A stretch of 64,000 nucleotides of DNA from Monarcha castaneiventris obscurior (Eukaryota > Chordata > Aves > Passeriformes > Monarchidae): NCBI GenBank assembly GCA_026261815.1, contig JAMPIT010000541.1:1364001-1428000 (forward strand). The letters run 5' to 3'. The notes beneath the pieces are model-generated. The model saw only the letters and a program-made list of their open reading frames with translations, was not told the origin of the DNA and made no database searches. Made by a program: the position numbers and the translations under genes. Position 1 is the stretch's first letter. Every line of letters starts with the position of its first letter. Below, piece after piece: positions 9,501-22,000 of this stretch.

Positions 9501-12500
9501 ACACATAGAGACATAAATCTGTGCACGTCTCCATATCTGCTTCCACACAGGAAGTGTACCAAAATTAAAACACAGCAAAACATCAATAAAGTTTGAATTA
9601 ATGATGCTGGGTTTTGAATAACTGCGTAGGATTCTTCACTTATTTAAAAAATGCCTCATGCTTCAAAAATTTCTATGGTGGTCTAGAAGGATGCTGATGG
9701 AGGGAGCTGTGCACCCCTCTGTTGTGAGAGCTGAGTTAAAGGTGTTACTGGCAGCTGAGATAAATCTCAAATGCTACTTTTTAGCCACGTTCATACAGCA
9801 GGATACAGCCATGAGTGTTCACACCCAGCAGGTCTGACCATCCTACCTGCTGGCAAAAGGTGTGTGCTGCATCCATGAAGATCAGCACAGACAAACCCCA
9901 GTCTGAGGGGCTGATCTGCTCTCTGGTGAGTTACTGGGAGTACCAGCAGTGTGAAAGAGTGCTGGGAAAGGATGTCCTTCTGCACGTACCTAAAGGGCTG
10001 CAGAAAAGGTGAGGTCACGGAGCAGAAACTGTCTATCCCAAATCTGGAAATCCTGCCAGCCCAGTGTGGCAAGCCAGCTATGACAGAAGCTGTGGAACCG
10101 TTCCTGGTTCCTGGTGGGGTCAGGGGGACATGGGCCACATGTTCAAGGGCACAGAATTGTAATTCAGCAGTGGAAATGCCGTATTTCAGTGTGAGCAGAT
10201 ATTTTTCTCCTCTCATGGATGTAAGTGGACCCAGTGCCTGAAAGAACTTGGCTCTGTAGCCTGGAAAATGGTATTTTCTCAGATTGCGTATTTGCTTATT
10301 TTCTAACTGCTGACCAGCTTTGATTCTATCACACACATTTCCTACAGTGAGAATCAGTCATTCTGCCTTCAGCCTGTCTCCACCACGGCCTCAGGACACG
10401 CCTGTTGCCCCTGCTTTCTTCTCATGGCCACATTTCCCAGAACCCCAGCCAAAAATGGGGCTGCCTGATGCTGGGGAACACCACGTCCCTCTGTTTCCTG
10501 CCTGCACACCTCTCCTGAACAGTTAGAGGTGAGATTCACCCTGCAGCACTGTCTGCTTCCACTGCCAGAAGAAGTGCAGTCATTAATTACAATATCACTT
10601 GCACTTTTGCAAAAATGATGGAAAAACTGCCACACCAACAGGAGAAGTAAAAAGCAAGTTTGTTACTGGGGTAGGCACCTGCAGTGGACACTGCAGTGAG
10701 TTTAAGGCATACTTTTAGGCATATTCAGAGGAAAAGATGCCACTTGTCCACCAGCAGTGCCTCTCATGCCACCCACACTGTAAAAGGCCTCCGTTGAAGC
10801 CCTGAGCCAGCACATGACACCTGATGAGATCACAGCATGCTTGGCTCTAGGCTTCACAAAGGCTCCAGCACCTCTCTGTCAACAGAGGACTGAGGGGTTT
10901 CTTTGGTAAAACCTTGGGATGCAGCTCCTGACCGATGTTCCTGGCTGGCTCTGTTCAGGATAAGCACCACCATACCCTGTCCCAGACACTCCTGCTGGTG
11001 TGGTCCTGGGGTTAGGTGAGCCAGGCAGACAAATGACTGACTTGTCACAGGGACCATGATGAACAACAGATTTGGGGTGCAAATAAAGCATCAACCTCTG
11101 GAGGTCTGCTTCCTTCTGTACCTCATTTCTGTACCCTTCCTTGCAGGATTTAGTGCAAGAGTGGAGGTTTTTGCATGTGTCACTTCAGGGCAAACTCGCA
11201 AATGAGCATTTTCAAGGTGTAACTCATGGAGCTGGAGGCAGAGGGGCCTTGGCACATTCACCCTCTAATGGTACCTGGAGCCATTTAGGCAATTTATTGC
11301 ATCACACCCGAGTGACAGCAGCTGGTACCACACTGGTGACATGCATGCCATTGCATATGAATATTTGTAACTTCACTGGCACGGGGCTGTTGGGGAATCC
11401 ATGGTGGATAATCCACTCACAGCAATTCGGCTTCCTCTGCTGCTCCCGTGCACTGCACACACCCCTTTGGCAGCACACAGGCAAAGGAGCAAGGAACGTT
11501 TCGCCATCCCAGTTTTCAGATAAGCTGGTACAACAGACACAACAGCCCTCTCTCCTATTGCCCTGTAACACACTTGCTTTTTCACATTTTGCTTCAGCTT
11601 CAATACTTATGAAATGTAACTTTAACACTCAGGGAATAGGCTTAACCCAGGTAACAGGGGAGAGAGAAATGTTCTTGGCACAGATCAGCAGCTCCTGTAC
11701 TTGGCACTGATTAGATTAACACCAGGAACCACTTTAGAGAGGGCAGTGTAATCTTTATGGCCATCACTTACTTGCTGAGAAAGCTCACATCCTCCAGTTA
11801 ACGGCAGCTGTGCCAGTGATTTCTTTGATAGGTGGTGATATGCACTTACAGGAATAGATTAAACAGCCCTTTGCCTTTCCTTGAGACACCCAGTCCCTGC
11901 TAGCAGCAGTAACACTTTTGAAAGAGCCTAGAGCCTATTTTCCAGAAGGATTTAGTCACAGACTTTCACATAAGCTTATTCATCCTGGCCTTTGGGTTGT
12001 GGTTACACACACATTTCTCCAGGACGTGGAGTCAGCATCAGCAGGCGATGTCCACTCTGGCTCTCCCCTGCTGCTCCCATGCTCCTGCCACCCCTCCGTG
12101 CCCATGCAGAACAAAGAGGGCACTGTAGGGACTGCCACGAACAGCCCTGGCTGGTGGCAGCATGACTTGCTGGAGCCAAAAGTGCCACAGAGAAAAATGT
12201 TTGTGGAACCGCAGCTTCAAGAACTTCTCAGCAGGGTGAATTAATGCCCATGGTGCTCCATCCTGCCACAGCGAGACTGCCACCAATTCCTGAGCTCTGG
12301 AGATAGCCCGGGTAGATTCTCACATCACTCTGACAGGTGTCCAGGTGCTTCGGATGCTTCTGATACATTTTACACTACAGCTGCTGGTTTGGGTTTGCCT
12401 CACCCAATGGCAGAAACCGCGCTGTTCACGCTTGAAGAAGCTAACTCCCATCAATTACTGTGTTTCAGTGAAGCAAACAAGCATGAAAGCACCTGGAGAT

Positions 12501-13719
12501 GGACAGCCCTGGGCTAACAAATCCGGATCCCTCAAGGTCTACTGCTTTGCCTACTGCAAACACACTATCTGACAACCATAAATCACCAACTCATTATGTA
12601 ATGGTCATGCCGTTTCAGAGACAAAGATGCATTTCACAGAGAGTATGGTTTTAATAAACAGGCAGCCTTTCAGTGGCTAGACTGGAATAAGCCAGGATCT
12701 CAGTCCAGTTCCTGTTGGAAAGGTAGTCACAGCACAGAACACAGGGGCACAGATGGGTGGATTGTTCATGGGCTGCAGCAGAAATATGAATTTCTCACCC
12801 AGGCAGGTTATGGCAGCAGTGCCATTGCCTGGGGTGGGCCAGGGGTGCCTGGCCCATGGCTGTGCCAAGGGATTGGATCCCTTGGGTGCCACACTGGAAT
12901 TATGATGCCAAGTATGTGCACAGTGAACTTGGGACCTCTAATTAATTCCCCTCAGTGTTACCATGCAGTAAATGGAGGGCTGACTGAGTTATGACCCACC
13001 CTCACATGTGCAAAGTATGCACTTCTGAAATGCAACGGGAAATATTCATTATTCTTGGATAGAGCTCCCTTTGAGTCCAGCAGTTACAGCAGCTGTCGTC
13101 ATTTACTGCATTAGCAAGCACTATTTCTGTGAATTTATATCATCATGTCCCAGAGTTCTGTGCCAGCAATATGCTTAACCCACTGCTGCAAAATAATCCC
13201 ATCTATATTGGCCACATACTTGAGATATTATGATTAGACTTTTTTAGTGGGTGTTAGGAATTATTTTTATAAACGTAGCATGTGCGTATGCACAAGGGTT
13301 TTTACAATCAACCCTAAGAAGGAAAGAAATACATTCTCATTCTTATATTTTGACGTGGTTCTCCCCTATCAAGCTAATAGAGCTATGCCAGCCCTGTAAA
13401 ATATTTATGAAATAACCAAATACAAAGAAATAATGTAATTCAGTGTGTTTCTTCTGAATTATGGTTTTCACGTGTTTCCCATGGCCTATCAAATCTGTCA
13501 TTTCAATGGAATAGGTGTCGATACCTGAGGATAGCTGATATCAGTCAGAACACGGACTGGTGCCAGTGTTTTAAGAAGTGGAGGTATTAGCAAGCACCTT
13601 TACTGCACCCTGGTCTTTCCTGTAACATCATCTTCAACACATATTAAAATACATATTGAGAAAATCTCAGAATAAAACATCTTCAAATTTTAGTTGTTAT
13701 AATGATACCAAAACCTTTT
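9501..13719. other. unique non-coding sequence
   Basis: Nothing recognisable as a transposon or exon. The longest open frame is 189 codons at 11141-11710 plus. It starts at a good-looking splice acceptor (pyrimidine-rich stretch ending TTGCAG at 11146), but the frame has no recognisable domain and overlaps open minus-strand frames. The segment 9791-10336 is open for 181 codons on the minus strand, again without recognisable content. Confidence 0.55.
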
Positions 13720-13733
13720 CCCCCCCCCCCCCC
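13720..13733 (+). repeat. poly-C run (14 C)
   Basis: A pure run of 14 C residues follows AAACCTTTT. It is a mononucleotide microsatellite and G-run former on the minus strand, and a likely site of sequencing length error. Confidence 0.9.
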
Positions 13734-14025
13734 AACTTAAATCTGGATAGAAAATGTATATTCCAGCAGAAACACATCTGCAGATTATTTTACAGACAAA
13801 CCTGTTCTGGAAAACTAATGCTAAAATTTTGTTTCATGGGGCAGCATGAATCTTACTAATAATGATCACAAAATAGTAGAATTTAGTGTCGTTAAAAAAA
13901 AAAGGTTTGTGGAACTGCAGCTTGAATGGGGAAATAAAACACACATGTCGTGAGAGCATTGTTACATTTCTTACAAATCTATTGTCATATTTGCAGAAGA
14001 CATTGCAGAATGCATTTGACCATCA

Positions 14026-14090
14026 TAAAGGGTTGGACTCAACGACCTTAGAGGTCTTTTCCAACCTTAATGATCCTCTGATTATATGAT
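14026..14090 (+). mobile_element. CR1 3' end fragment, plus strand
   Basis: The sequence GGGTTGGACTCAACGACCTT, then AGAGGTCTTTTCCAACCTTA and ATGATCCTCTGATTATATGA matches the last ~60 bases of a CR1, including the degenerate ATTCTATG-type terminal repeats. Orientation is plus. Everything 5' of the terminal stem region is missing, which is typical of severe CR1 truncation. No tRNA-like head precedes it, so it is a LINE end and not the SINE. Confidence 0.88.
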
Positions 14091-14803
14091 ATTTTGCCAG
14101 AGAGGGTCTGAAAACTTGCATTTCCTCTGCCACTGGAATCCCAAGGCGTCTGGGATGGGTTTACTACAGCTCCACACTTCAGAACCTGAAGATACACATA
14201 GGCACTTTACCCAGTGAACACATTGTGGCTTATTTCTTCCTGTTCCTTCCCTCCTTCACACCTTTTAATGAGCCCATTATTTGTCAAATGGAAAGGAAGA
14301 CACAACTGAGCCCAAAGTGCAACCACACCTGCTCAGATTTCCCTGTGCCCCAACACTGATTCAGCACAAATACACTTTCCCAAAGGGCTGCCAGAGTCTC
14401 GCTCTGGCAAGCGAAATTCAGGAGCTGCAGGAATTCCTATTTCTGATCAGCCTGCATTGTCTTTTTCCAGATCTTCTTGGCTTAACCTGGATAAAGGTGG
14501 GAATGTTCTCCAGCAAGCCAGAACTCACGGTCTCAACTCAAATCAGCAGACTTGAGTTGACTTGCTGGTCCTCCTGTGCTCAGAAGGTCTGGCACCCCAG
14601 TGAGACTGCATTTTTGAGACTAGAATAATTATCCAAACCTTTCCACACATCACTGTGCTGGGGAAAAAGGGATACTTCTTGAAACAGTTGCTGCCTGAGG
14701 GTGGAGGAAGTGAGGAAAGGGAAAACCGAGCTAATTCCAGCTACCTTGCACTACTGAGTTGGAGCATGGGCTGTGGCATCGTCCATCAGAGCTTTGCTCT
14801 AGA
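14091..14803. other. unique sequence between two CR1 ends
   Basis: No gene or repeat is recognised. A 115-codon plus frame at 14281-14628 has no domain that I can name. The segment separates a plus-strand and a minus-strand CR1 fragment. Confidence 0.55.
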
Positions 14804-15035
14804 AGAATCATAGAATCCAAAAATGGTTTGGGTTGGAAGGGACCTTAAAGATCATCTAATTCTAACCCTCCCACCATGGGCAGAAACACCTTCTACTCTC
14901 TCAGGTTGCTCCAAGCCCAGTCCAAGCTGGTCTTGAACACTTCCAGGGATGGGGCAGCCACAGCTTCTCTGGGCAACCTTTTCCAGGGCCTCACCACCCT
15001 CCCAGGGGAGCATTTCTTCCCAAAATTTAATGCTG
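14804..15035 (-). mobile_element. CR1 LINE 3' fragment, minus strand
   Basis: On the plus strand it begins AGAATCATAGAATCC, continues with TTTGGGTTGGAAGGGACCTT and AAAGATCATCTAATTC, then TTCCAGGGATGGGGCAGCC and CACAGCTTCTCTGGGCAACC. This is the inverted 3' UTR of CR1, so the element lies on the minus strand. It is one of the better preserved copies here near its 3' terminus, suggesting a younger insertion than the short plus-strand copy at 14026. Similarity fades near 15030. Confidence 0.93.
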
Positions 15036-15350
15036 TAGGCAGTCCCCTGCAGCTCAGAGGCAGGATGTAAAGGATGTAACACTGCACGGAGGTTGGGGCA
15101 GGTGGAGAAAAACTAGGGGACCTGACTCTGCCAAGACACACCGCACTTACCCCAATTTCTTTACAGGACACTTGGCTCCCTACCAGACTGGATCTGCCAC
15201 TCACAGCAAGTCATTGTAATAAATTCTAGACAGTGATACGACCGTCTGATCCTGTGGGACATGGAATTCAGGGAAAGTTGTGGGTGCTGAGATTAGGCTT
15301 TCAGATAAACAGATCCTAAGGGATGTTGTGCCCAGCGCTTAACATTTTTA

Positions 15351-15444
15351 GTGAGCTACAGCACTGAGTCTTTTGGAAAGAGTCTCAATTCATTCATGTG
15401 AGCTACAGCACTGAGTCTTTTTGAAAAGGGTCTTAATTAATTCT
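15351..15444 (+). repeat. 47-bp tandem duplication, diverged
   Basis: The unit beginning GTGAGCTACAGCACTGAGTC occupies 15351-15397 and recurs at 15398-15444. The second copy differs by a few substitutions (TTGGAAAGAGTCTC against TTGAAAAGGGTCTT, and changes in the TTCATTC portion). It is a local two-copy duplication, not part of a longer array. Confidence 0.9.
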
Positions 15445-18400
15445 TATTTGGAATGGCAAGAGCCTCTGTCTACAAACGGCCTTGATGTTTTTACATTATC
15501 TGCTGTTAAAATCAAAGCAGTGTGTTGCATCACACCTCAGCGTTACCTGCAAGGAATCACCTGTCACTAATGCCAAAAGATAGCAATCACAGAATGAATG
15601 AATTGGGGTTATAGATACTCTCCAGTCCCTTCATTATTTAGGTGGAAAAAGGTGTTTTGAAAATAGAGCAGGCTTTGAGAAAAGAATCTTGGCAATAACT
15701 GATTTTCAGTGCAAACCATGAGATTTGCTTCAGCACTCTCTAGCTGCCTTGGAACTGTAGAACTGAATATGTTTTATTGCATACTCCCCTTCCTGGAGTT
15801 ATTTCTGCTGATTTAAAGGCATCCATGTGCCTTTTACTTCCTCTGCATTTGTAAGCATGGTTGGGGCATAAACTGTTTTCAGCCCAGCCCCAAAATATTT
15901 TGGCTGTTTATCCAAAAGCACCATGAGTTTGATGTAAAAGCCACCCACACCTTCAGCACCATGAACGTACCCGCCATCCATCCATTCTATCCCAAACTGA
16001 AAGTTATGCACGTTCTTGCTAACCTAGTTTTGCGTGTGCGTGTGCTTTTTTTTTTTTTAACAATAGGCCTAAATCCATATTAATGATCCAAAAAGTGACC
16101 AGGCCTCAGCACCTTTTGTCCTCTATACATTAACTATCCAATAATCAACAGTAGCTGTCCTGTACTCTGGTGTCTTTAGCCTAATTCAGAGGGACAGATA
16201 TTTATCATCACCCTTGAATTGGGTGACCCATTCTGACAGGTCGACATCCTTATTTATGTAACAATGTCATAGACAGTAACTGCTAATGAGTGGAGTGACA
16301 CAGAGGTCTGTTAGATGGAAAGGCAGAGGAAAGCCGAAAAGGGCATGAGGGGTTAATGGGACTTTTCTGTTCCAGCCTCCTGGGATGTGTAATTATGTTC
16401 TAATAAGAAATGAATGTATTGATTAGATTAGTGTGCAATTGTGTTCATGTGCACACGTATAGTGCTGCATGCATATAGACAGTCATTGTGTGTGCCTCTA
16501 GTCCCCTCAGTGTGTGTTTGAACCCAAAGTATCTTTGTGCCGGGGCCAAAAACAAGCAGCGCACTCCCACAGCCCTCTGCTTGTCCTCAGTGTGGCAAAC
16601 TCCATGTGAATTCAACTGGAGTTTATCTGAGTAAAGGCCGAATTTAACTTCAGTAAACACCAAATAAGGCCTTCAGGGTTAGGCCCTCACAAAAAAAATG
16701 ACTTCCTATTTGCATTGTTTGGGATAAACACTCACCATCACTTAAGAGAGCAGTAAAAGCAGCCAACACATTGTAAACAGTGTCATCTGCTGAGGAGACC
16801 ATCCACCAGCCAAAGTAGGCCATGCTCATGCCTGATGGACGGCCACTTCCAGCAGCCTGCTTACAGTAGGGAGGAATTTGGCCCAGCATTCTTTCTCATC
16901 AAGTAAAATATGTTCCCTGACAGGTCAAGGAAAGCATCCTTCACACGCTCACAAAGGGCCGATTCTCCGCCGCATCCCTCCGAAGTGTGTGTGATCTGAA
17001 CTTGAGGGTGAATTCCCCTGATGGGAAAGACACAACAATAGGGGAAAGCAGGGCGGGGGGAAGGAAAGCATGTCTGAAAATTAGAGCTGCCCAGGGCTCA
17101 GTAGCCCAGAGAATGCAGCTGATAGCAGTGCTCTCACCACAGCCCCTCGCTGACGCTAATACGGGCAGGCAGCAGAATTGTGGTTTTGGTACCTTACACT
17201 GTACAAATTCCAGCCATAAGCAGAGCCTTACACGTCCTGGGGACTTGGATGTGGTGTCTGAGTTGGGAAGGAACAAACAGGGCTAGGCTGGCAGAAAAAT
17301 AGGCTTTTTGGGTCACCACCTCAGCCCCCTGTCCCTGGGATAACGAAGGCCGTGGCACCAGCGTGCACAGGCCTGTGACAAATTAGTACCTCCAGTTGCA
17401 CGCTGAAGAAGAAATAAATTACTTTCTAGTGACTCCCTCTGGAAAGAAGCAGCATTATTAGGCTCTAATGGGATTTCCTTCTACCCCAGTCTTGATTAGG
17501 ACCTTCGTAAAGCAAAGGGGAGGGAGGGAGAATGTAAAACTGAAGGATTCTCAAGTCTGAGGAGGGCCCAATTTACCCAACCATAACTTTTGTGAATCGT
17601 GGTTAAGATTTCAGATGTGACACTCAGGAAAGGCTGGAGTACAAAGATGCAAGAAAGGACTTACTAGGCAAGATTTCCAAACATTTCAAAAATGTTTAAA
17701 CAAAATAATATAAGAACACACTGTAGATTCAGTGTCACAAAAGAAGAATCTCTTGGAACAATGGACCCCTGAAATCTGACTTTTATCTGAGGGATAATGA
17801 TTAAACACATTGCTTTCTCATTGCCATATTACTGCAAATTTTTCCATATGAGCAGCACTAAGGAGGTTTGGTTATTTTGTTGGGTTTGTTTTTTTATTTT
17901 TAAGTGTTTTGATGCAGAAAATCACTCAGGGAACATATTTATAAAAGACAATGTATTTATATTCTGTACAAGAGAGACTTAAGATCCAAGCTAGATCTAA
18001 CTGCAAAGGTGCACCCTGTAAAAATTTGCCTCAAGGGTCAAAATAGGGAGTAAAAAAGCCTGGAACTGGTGATGGCTGTAGGAGTGTTATCACTGACTTC
18101 ATGAGGGCTGAGACCACATGTGACATGAAAGAACTGGAGAAGGAAAAACCTTGCAAAATGATGGTATTTTCTCCCAAATAAAGCATGATGCTCAAGCAAG
18201 TTCAGTATCCAGGCTGAATAACAGAAATGCCCTCTGAAGGCAGAGGCATCGCATAGTTCAAATCCAGGTCTGAACAGCGGATGCAGGGGAGCTAATTTTT
18301 CAGCAAATGCCAACCCTTTGACTGCTAATAGTTGAGGGTTGGTTCACATTTGAACATTCACACAAAACTGATTTCCCCACTATATTGATGGGAACTTTGC

Positions 18401-21400
18401 AATGCAATGAATCATCTTCAGCTGGCTGATTTATTTAACAGGGCAACTTGAGGCAGCAAACTTGGGGCAAGGTACCCCAAACTAAGATGAAATATCCTTC
18501 CCTGTCCCATTTATTAGTGTCAGCATCAGCATAAGCTTTTCTCCTTAATGGACCGATCTTTCATTCAGGCCATGGAGGATCCTGAGAAAGTTTTCCTCGT
18601 TTCTTTATATTTTGCCAAACTTCTAAGTGGGCTCCTAAAAACTTACTGAAAGAGCATTACTCAGTCTGACACATTCCATTTATTTCAATATGGTGACAAA
18701 GAGGGAAGATCTAGTTAAAAATATTGCAATAGCCTTATGGGATGCTTATGGGTTTTTTTTTTAAATGTAATACATCACAATAGAATACTTTGTTTTTGTA
18801 GAAGGGCATTCTGTATTCGCCAAAAAAGCTGCTGACTTAATCATTAGTTATGATGAGAAGAGATTTAGTGCTCTCTTTCTTTACACTGTCACTGAGAACA
18901 ATGTCTATGAAAAAGCCTATGCTTCCCATTATAAATCACTATAAGCTCCATGAAAATTTCTCCTCTACCCTGGGGTTTAAGGGAGCAGATACTCGGTGAT
19001 GCAGCCTCCCAATAGTAGCACTTTTTGCCGAGCTCTACAAGTTTATGGAATGCTATGGTTCACCCTAAGTCCAGGCGTTACCAGTGCGTGCAGTTCCCAT
19101 TGTTCAGCAATTTATGAGTGGCTACTCTTTGACAAAAAATGAAATACCTCCTCCTTTGCAGCCTGTACATATTTTTAAAACACTTTAAAGCTGCAGCACA
19201 TTACCACTTTTAGCATTACAAGTAAATATTACTGTTTATCATCAGACTGCCTTTGAGAAATACAATGTAGCCTCTGCTCCTTCACCGTCTCATGTCCAAA
19301 TTTCAGATCTTATTTATGGTAAGTGAGGATTCAGAAATAAAGCAAATCAAAAATAAATGGTTCATAGGTGCTTCCTTCACTGAATGAAGAACGCTGTCTC
19401 ACATTATCTCAAAAGGACAATTCATCCTTAAAGGTTTTGTGATGCATAAGCATCTCTCAAAATTACTTGGATAAAAAATACAGATTTAGAGACCTAGCAT
19501 TAAACATACAGGTTTGAAAGTCTTTAACCTTCTTCCCTTCCTTCCCTCCTCCCCCATATCATAGTCACATACACTGGCTGGATTTTATTGTATAACTTTG
19601 TAAAGAATGGGGGGAAAAGAAAAGTGAGTGCTCCACATATCTGTCAGCATTTTTTTTTTGTTTGTTGGCCCAAGCTGACAGCTTTTTTTGTGTTTTCTAG
19701 TTTGTCAGAAGTCTATCACAATGTTTTGAAGAAAAAGAGCCAAGACATTTTCCCTAGTTTTTCGTGTCCTCTAATATTTAAATTCATTCTTCTGAGTTTG
19801 TTTCTTATTTACTGCTTCCCCCCATTTCTTGAAGATAATATTCCGAGAAGCAGAGTTGCTTGTTTCATCACAAGCTGTCTCAAATCTGTCCTTTACTGGG
19901 TTTAAGTCTGCAAGCCCTGTTCAAAATCCGTATCACTGGGTTCAGTTTGAAAGGGAGGACTTTGAATCAAAGTTCTCAGCCACCCACACTGGACCTGAAA
20001 GGCCACTAGAAATAGCCCTTGTCTGCTTTGTTTCTCAGGAACCAGAATAGACACATTCCCTCTGGTCTGCCCTGAGATATGGATTTGGCTCAATAAGCAC
20101 ATGTCAGCTGCAGAAGCAGCCGGCTGCAGAGCAGTTTTCATGGAAACTGGGAGCCTGTGTCCTCTGAAAAGATAAAAAATTATTTCACTCATTTATTGTT
20201 ATGATTTTTAATTTATTCTGGATGCGGTTTGAGGTGGCAGTCTAGGAACAAATTCTTACTGGCCTTTGATATCAGTTTGATGACTGGCACTATTCCTGTG
20301 AATAAAATCAATTATAAATCTGTAATGAAACATGCTACCTACCTATGCTGGATGTCTGCAGGACCTTTGTGCTAGAAAGTAGCAAGACAAAAGCATGTGT
20401 TTTATAGGTCCTTGGCTACAATCACAGCTGCCAGAGCCACATGCTGACATCAGGACTTGAATTTTCACATAGAAGCAAGACATGCCTCAGCCCTCACAGG
20501 TAAATAATGCCTGAAGACATCACCCACCTGAATGGTTTTATGGATGGCTGAGTTTCCACACTGAGCCAATCCTGTTAATGGGCTGGGAACAGAGGCAGCC
20601 TGGTGATTCCCACTGTCAGCATTCCTGAGAGGAGCCCCACAGGAGTCACCAGCATGGCCTCCCTCTCCCTGCCTTGGGCTTTTAGACAGACAAGACCCTG
20701 CCCAAGGAGAAGGAGTGGTTGATTGGAACATAGCGTTTTCCAAAGAGAATCCGACACGGAAGGCAGCTCTTGTGTGGATCACTTCCCCAAAGGAGAGGTG
20801 CTGCCCAAGTACAAATGCACCATGGATTGCCAAAGCCTCACACTATCTCAACCCATCCGGAGTCTGAAGAGCTTGGACAAAATCAAAACTCTTTAAACTT
20901 CTCAACAGTACCAAATCCTCCAGGTAATGACAGCAAATTAGCACCTGCCATCTCCACCCTCTCCAACCCTACAACCAAGTTAAATTTACTTTGTAGATCT
21001 CTGTTCCCACCTCCACCTGCGAATCTTTTGCTTTCTAACATTCCAATGAGATTGAAAAACCTTGGTAAAATTAAAGCTAAAATTGCAAGTACTTAAACCC
21101 ACGAAAATGTAACAATTATTGCAATCAGCTCCTTGGCTGATCTGTTTGGAGCCGCTGTGGATTCCTGTGACAGATTCTGCCATCCTGACTTACACTAATC
21201 CAGTTCTCTCCAAAAACATCCTTGTGCTTTGGTTTTGAAACCCACAGCTCCTCTGGACAAAACGAGGCCAGTCTATTCCCACTCCCACTCCGCTGCTATC
21301 CAGGGGTCTACCCAAACTGACCACCCTGGCTTCGCTAATCTTTCCTGGGGGAGGCAGAGCCCGAAGAACAGATGGTTCTCTCAAAGGATCCTTGTCCTTC

Positions 21401-22000
21401 CTTCAGGTTTTCTAACTCCAAACTAGAGAGGAAAAAAGTGAACCAAATGTGACCCTGGCAATTGAGATCCTTTGCTCGTACAAGCTGGGCTATTAAAGTT
21501 GAACAGGAACATACATCATAATAATTAAAGTGGGCATGAGTTGGCTTTGAATTGCAGGAACTCTGGGTGACCACATTTCACTTTCCCTGTCATTGACTAA
21601 GATAGAATTTCCTCCTTCTCATCAGATGGCAACTCTTTTATTTATGGATTACATCTATGCCTTGGAAGGAGGTAGAGTTACTGATAAAGTTTTCCTGAAA
21701 AAAACATGCTGTATTTTCTTTCAGCTCACAGATGACTGCAGTTGATCACATCTGTTTTCCAGCAGACATCAGTGTATCCAATTAGAAAGATCACAGAATA
21801 TTTTAGAGGTCTTGGGATTATTTGGTCAGCCAAAAGATTTGGGCTTTGAAAAAGAACAAGACGACAAATCTGGTATGTGCTAGTTTTCATGACAACCATG
21901 GTAAAATAGTCTCTTAAAACTCGTTACACAGATGTAATCCTTAGCATTAAACATATATACGTGTAAAAAACAAGAGTTTGGGGGTTTGTACTACTATGTT
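15445..22000. other. unique non-coding sequence
   Basis: No interspersed repeat is recognised in this stretch and no exon is supported. AT-rich segments around 16370-16470 contain GATTAGATTAG-type homeodomain cores. A short splice-site pair around 19307-19318 is discussed among the findings. Open frames stay below about 125 codons. Confidence 0.5.

Noticed and set aside
11141..11710. 189-codon frame starting just after a strong splice-acceptor-like TTGCAG
   Set aside because: No recognisable domain, no matching donor of good quality at a plausible exon end, and open minus-strand frames overlap it.
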